DNA from: an uncultured Lachnospiraceae bacterium
GTDB taxonomy: Bacteria > Bacillota > Clostridia > Lachnospirales > Lachnospiraceae
Length of the DNA: 33,060 bases
Assembly: GCA_902775895.1 (NCBI GenBank)
Contig: CACYNO010000012.1
Coordinates: 1 to 33,060 of the forward strand
Direction: 5' to 3'
The notes beneath the pieces were generated by a model that saw only the letters and a list, made by a program, of their open reading frames with translations, was not told where the DNA came from and did no database searches. Below, in pieces: positions 31,434-33,060 of this stretch (within the stretch, counting starts at the first letter, position 1; each line of letters begins with the position of its first letter). A program made the translations under genes and the position numbers.

Positions 31434-31488
31434 TGTGGGATAAGGAAAAAATCACCCACATCTTTTTTTATGCTCTTATCAGACAAAA
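31432..31488 (+). repeat. 57-bp terminator repeat, copy B
   Basis: Second copy of the terminator element at 27493-27549, with three differences. It acts as the terminator of the MoxR-VWA-phosphatase unit; its first bases overlap the phosphatase stop codon. Confidence 0.85.
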
Positions 31489-31528
31489 GGGCTGTATAAA
31501 AGATTTGGAAAAGAGGTGACAGGAATAT

Positions 31529-32641
31529 ATGTTGGAATTGTTCAAACGTGTGATAGAGGAGTGCGTACCGTCAGAGGACATGAGAAAAGCCATGATAGAG
31601 CAAGGGGTGTCTAAGGAAGATCTTGTCACTTTAATTTTAAATGCTCCGGTATGGATAGGCATTAAGGAAAGATGCTTGTTAGCGTTGACTGAAACGGATG
31701 ATCCTGACAGTAAGTGCCGGGATGAGCTGAATGGCGATGATATCGAGGATTGCCGGGCTCAGCATTTATATGGACGAATCAGAAAAAAAAGCGCTTTGGA
31801 AAATTTAGAAATGATAAAGGACGCCCACAGGGAGCTTTTGGATATGAAATCCGGAGAGGTGTTGTATCTTAAAGAAGCATGGTATGACGAAGAGGTTTTG
31901 GATGAGTATATGAAAGAAAAAGGCGCGGCTGCATTTACATCATTTGAAGCGGCGCGGGATCATATACGGAGAATGATAGGTGAAGAGGAATGGGACGAGG
32001 ATATGTGCTGCTGGAATGTGCTGGAGAAATGGACGCCGGGAATGGACGGGGTCATGGATAACATTTACACGTATTATCTGATCGGGGAAAATGTTGTTTA
32101 TATTGATTCGGCGAAGGAAAGGGACAGTTTTTTCGGAAAGGGTTTGTCAGGAGGTTTAAGAGGTATACATGAAGTGGCATCTACTGTAAGAGTTCCCTTT
32201 GAGGTTGGAGATGCGGTCCTGATCGATCAGCGTCCGTTTGCGCCGGTCAGGTACTGTATCATGTTATTCAAGGGTGAATTTATTGATGATAATTATGTTT
32301 TGTATAAAGATGTCAGAACGGGCTGGCAGGTAAGGAATCTGGGGAATATTATGCCGACAGACGGGGTCATGTGTTCATCTTATTACAGGCTGAAAAAAGT
32401 GGAAAGATGGGAACTGCCTGAGGATGAGCAGGTGCTTCTTAAGGTGCAGGAGTATATTGGGTCGCATGAAATTAGGGGAGCCAAAGGGCATGTCAAAAGA
32501 AAGCGGAAAAGAGGGGAGCGTATAGACAGATTGTTTTCCGGAGACGGAGAGCTTGGGGGCAAGACCGACGAGGATTTGGTGAAGGCGCTGGAGAAACTGA
32601 TCGGGGCTGGAGACGAGGGGACGGTTCTCTGTCTCAAATGA
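31529..32641 (+). CDS. Uncharacterised 370-residue protein
   Basis: I do not recognise this protein. It is acidic and soluble, with no signal peptide or membrane segment. The middle contains WNVLEKWTPGMDGVMDNIYTYYLIGENVVYIDS, and a likely beta-rich part follows (VPFEVGDAVLIDQRPFAPVRYCIMLF). A basic stretch KGHVKRKRKRGERIDRLF lies near the C-terminus. The last residues (about EGTVLCLK) and the stop are encoded by a dispersed repeat, so the natural C-terminus may have been replaced. The ATG at 31529 is preceded by GACAGGAAT. It follows the MoxR unit but is separated from it by a terminator. Confidence 0.7.
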   Translation: MLELFKRVIEECVPSEDMRKAMIEQGVSKEDLVTLILNAPVWIGIKERCLLALTETDDPDSKCRDELNGDDIEDCRAQHLYGRIRKKSALENLEMIKDAHRELLDMKSGEVLYLKEAWYDEEVLDEYMKEKGAAAFTSFEAARDHIRRMIGEEEWDEDMCCWNVLEKWTPGMDGVMDNIYTYYLIGENVVYIDSAKERDSFFGKGLSGGLRGIHEVASTVRVPFEVGDAVLIDQRPFAPVRYCIMLFKGEFIDDNYVLYKDVRTGWQVRNLGNIMPTDGVMCSSYYRLKKVERWELPEDEQVLLKVQEYIGSHEIRGAKGHVKRKRKRGERIDRLFSGDGELGGKTDEDLVKALEKLIGAGDEGTVLCLK

Positions 32642-32650
32642 CCAGACAGG
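32613..32650 (+). repeat. Dispersed GACAG...TGTCTC repeat, copy 4
   Basis: GAGGGGACGGTTCTCTGTCT followed by CAAATGACCAGACAGGGAG. It supplies the last codons and stop of the uncharacterised gene and matches the cores at 12612 and 16605. Confidence 0.6.
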
Positions 32651-32660
32651 GAGTGTATAT

Positions 32661-32968
32661 ATGGATGACATTAAATCCAGGATAATTATCTGCGGGGGCA
32701 GGCATTTTAATGACTATGATCTTCTGGAAAAGACCATGGCCGGGGCTATGTCAGAACTCGATTTAAAATTTGCAGACATTGAGGTCGTGAGCTGAAACTG
32801 CCAGGGAGCTGACCGTCTCGGGGAGCTGTATGCCGAAAGACATAATGTTAAATGCACTGTGTTTCCGGCGCAATGGAAAAAATACGGAAAAGCTGCCGGT
32901 CCTGTTACTACCTATTGTTGACCGATTGACGAGGGTGGGAACGGGGTAAATGTTTTGATCAGGTTGAT
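32661..32968 (+). pseudogene. DUF2493 (YspA/SLOG-type) pseudogene
   Basis: The frame starts MDDIKSRIIICGGRHFNDYDLLEKTM, the usual opening of DUF2493 (SLOG superfamily) nucleotide-binding proteins. It continues after an in-frame TGA at 32793 with NCQGADRLGELYAERHNVKC, then CTVFPAQWKKYGKAAGP, then a second TGA at 32919 and a short tail GGNGVNVLIRL. The order agrees with intact relatives, including the GGxxGADRLG and WxKYGKAAGP blocks. Both stops are at non-conserved positions, so recoding is unlikely. The tail is cut at an insertion-sequence-like end. Confidence 0.8.
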
Positions 32969-33060
32969 GCTACACTAAAAGTGGACACGGAACGGTAGAA
33001 AAAAACTCTTAATGTATTAGAATATAAGAGAATGATCTACCAGGAAGGAGTCCACTATAA
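32966..33060 (+). mobile_element. Left end of an insertion sequence (partial)
   Basis: GATGCTACACTAAAAGTGGA followed by CACGG looks like an IS3-type terminal repeat. Within 100 bp there is a CTCTTA/TAAGAG hairpin (33006-33030) and AAGGAG (33045-33050), the latter a ribosome site for a gene that would start just past the window edge. GTGGAC and GTCCAC form an inverted pair at 32981 and 33050. No transposase sequence is in the window, so the family is uncertain. Confidence 0.45.

Noticed and set aside
32793-32921. TGA recoding (selenocysteine) in the DUF2493 gene
   Set aside because: Both TGA codons are at non-conserved positions, no SECIS-like hairpin was evident, and the gene is also truncated at its end.

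Overview
The window looks like a chromosomal segment of a low-to-mid GC Clostridia member, most likely Lachnospiraceae. The reasons are AGGAGG-type ribosome binding sites, TTGACA/TATAAT promoters, an FMN riboswitch ahead of a Bacillota-type rib operon, choline-binding-type wall repeats, LuxS and a YlmH-like S4 protein. Assignment to a genus is not possible from the sequence alone.

Layout. 1-2062: the 3' end of a 23S rRNA gene, with no 5S gene after it, then seven tRNA genes (Asn, Asp, Val, Thr, fMet, Tyr, Phe). None encodes CCA. The spacers are full of hairpins, many ending in a T-run that touches the next tRNA. 2063-5962: a secreted wall-binding protein with a C39-like domain behind a strong promoter with helically phased repeats, then an Orn/Lys/Arg decarboxylase-family enzyme and a guanylate kinase-like protein. 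5959-10124: promoter, FMN riboswitch and ribD-ribE-ribBA-ribH, with a roughly 390-nt nested inverted repeat between riboswitch and ribD. 10179-14172: purC, a PaaI-type thioesterase on the minus strand, a TraX-family membrane protein, an NAD(P)H oxidoreductase and a lipoprotein.

14238-23200 is an accessory region. It begins with an MntA-like antitoxin and a HepT toxin gene that has lost its catalytic end. A defence block follows: a 576-residue HEPN protein, Vsr, a Sau3AI/MutH-family restriction enzyme and a C5 cytosine methyltransferase. The predicted methyltransferase promoter has GATC, the likely target, in its -35, its spacer and over its -10. The block is bracketed by gene fragments: hepT on the left; on the right a DUF2075 C-terminal half, then a complete DUF4143 ATPase, the middle of a divergent-AAA protein and the C-terminal half of a TetR regulator.

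23256-32641 returns to ordinary genes: a ferritin-like protein behind a PerR-box-like site, a small winged-helix protein, an OhrR/MarR regulator, an AlkD-like repair protein, trmL, luxS and ylmH. A MoxR ATPase / zincin-VWA protein / PPP phosphatase set follows, flanked by two near-identical 57-bp terminator copies, then an unrecognised 370-residue protein. The window ends in a DUF2493 pseudogene apparently cut by the left end of an insertion sequence.

How the genes fit together: the rib genes make riboflavin from GTP and ribulose-5-phosphate under FMN feedback. The restriction enzyme, methyltransferase and Vsr form a GATC-type system in which Vsr would repair T:G mismatches from deaminated 5-methylcytosine. 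All functions are inferred from protein motifs and context; no database search was run.
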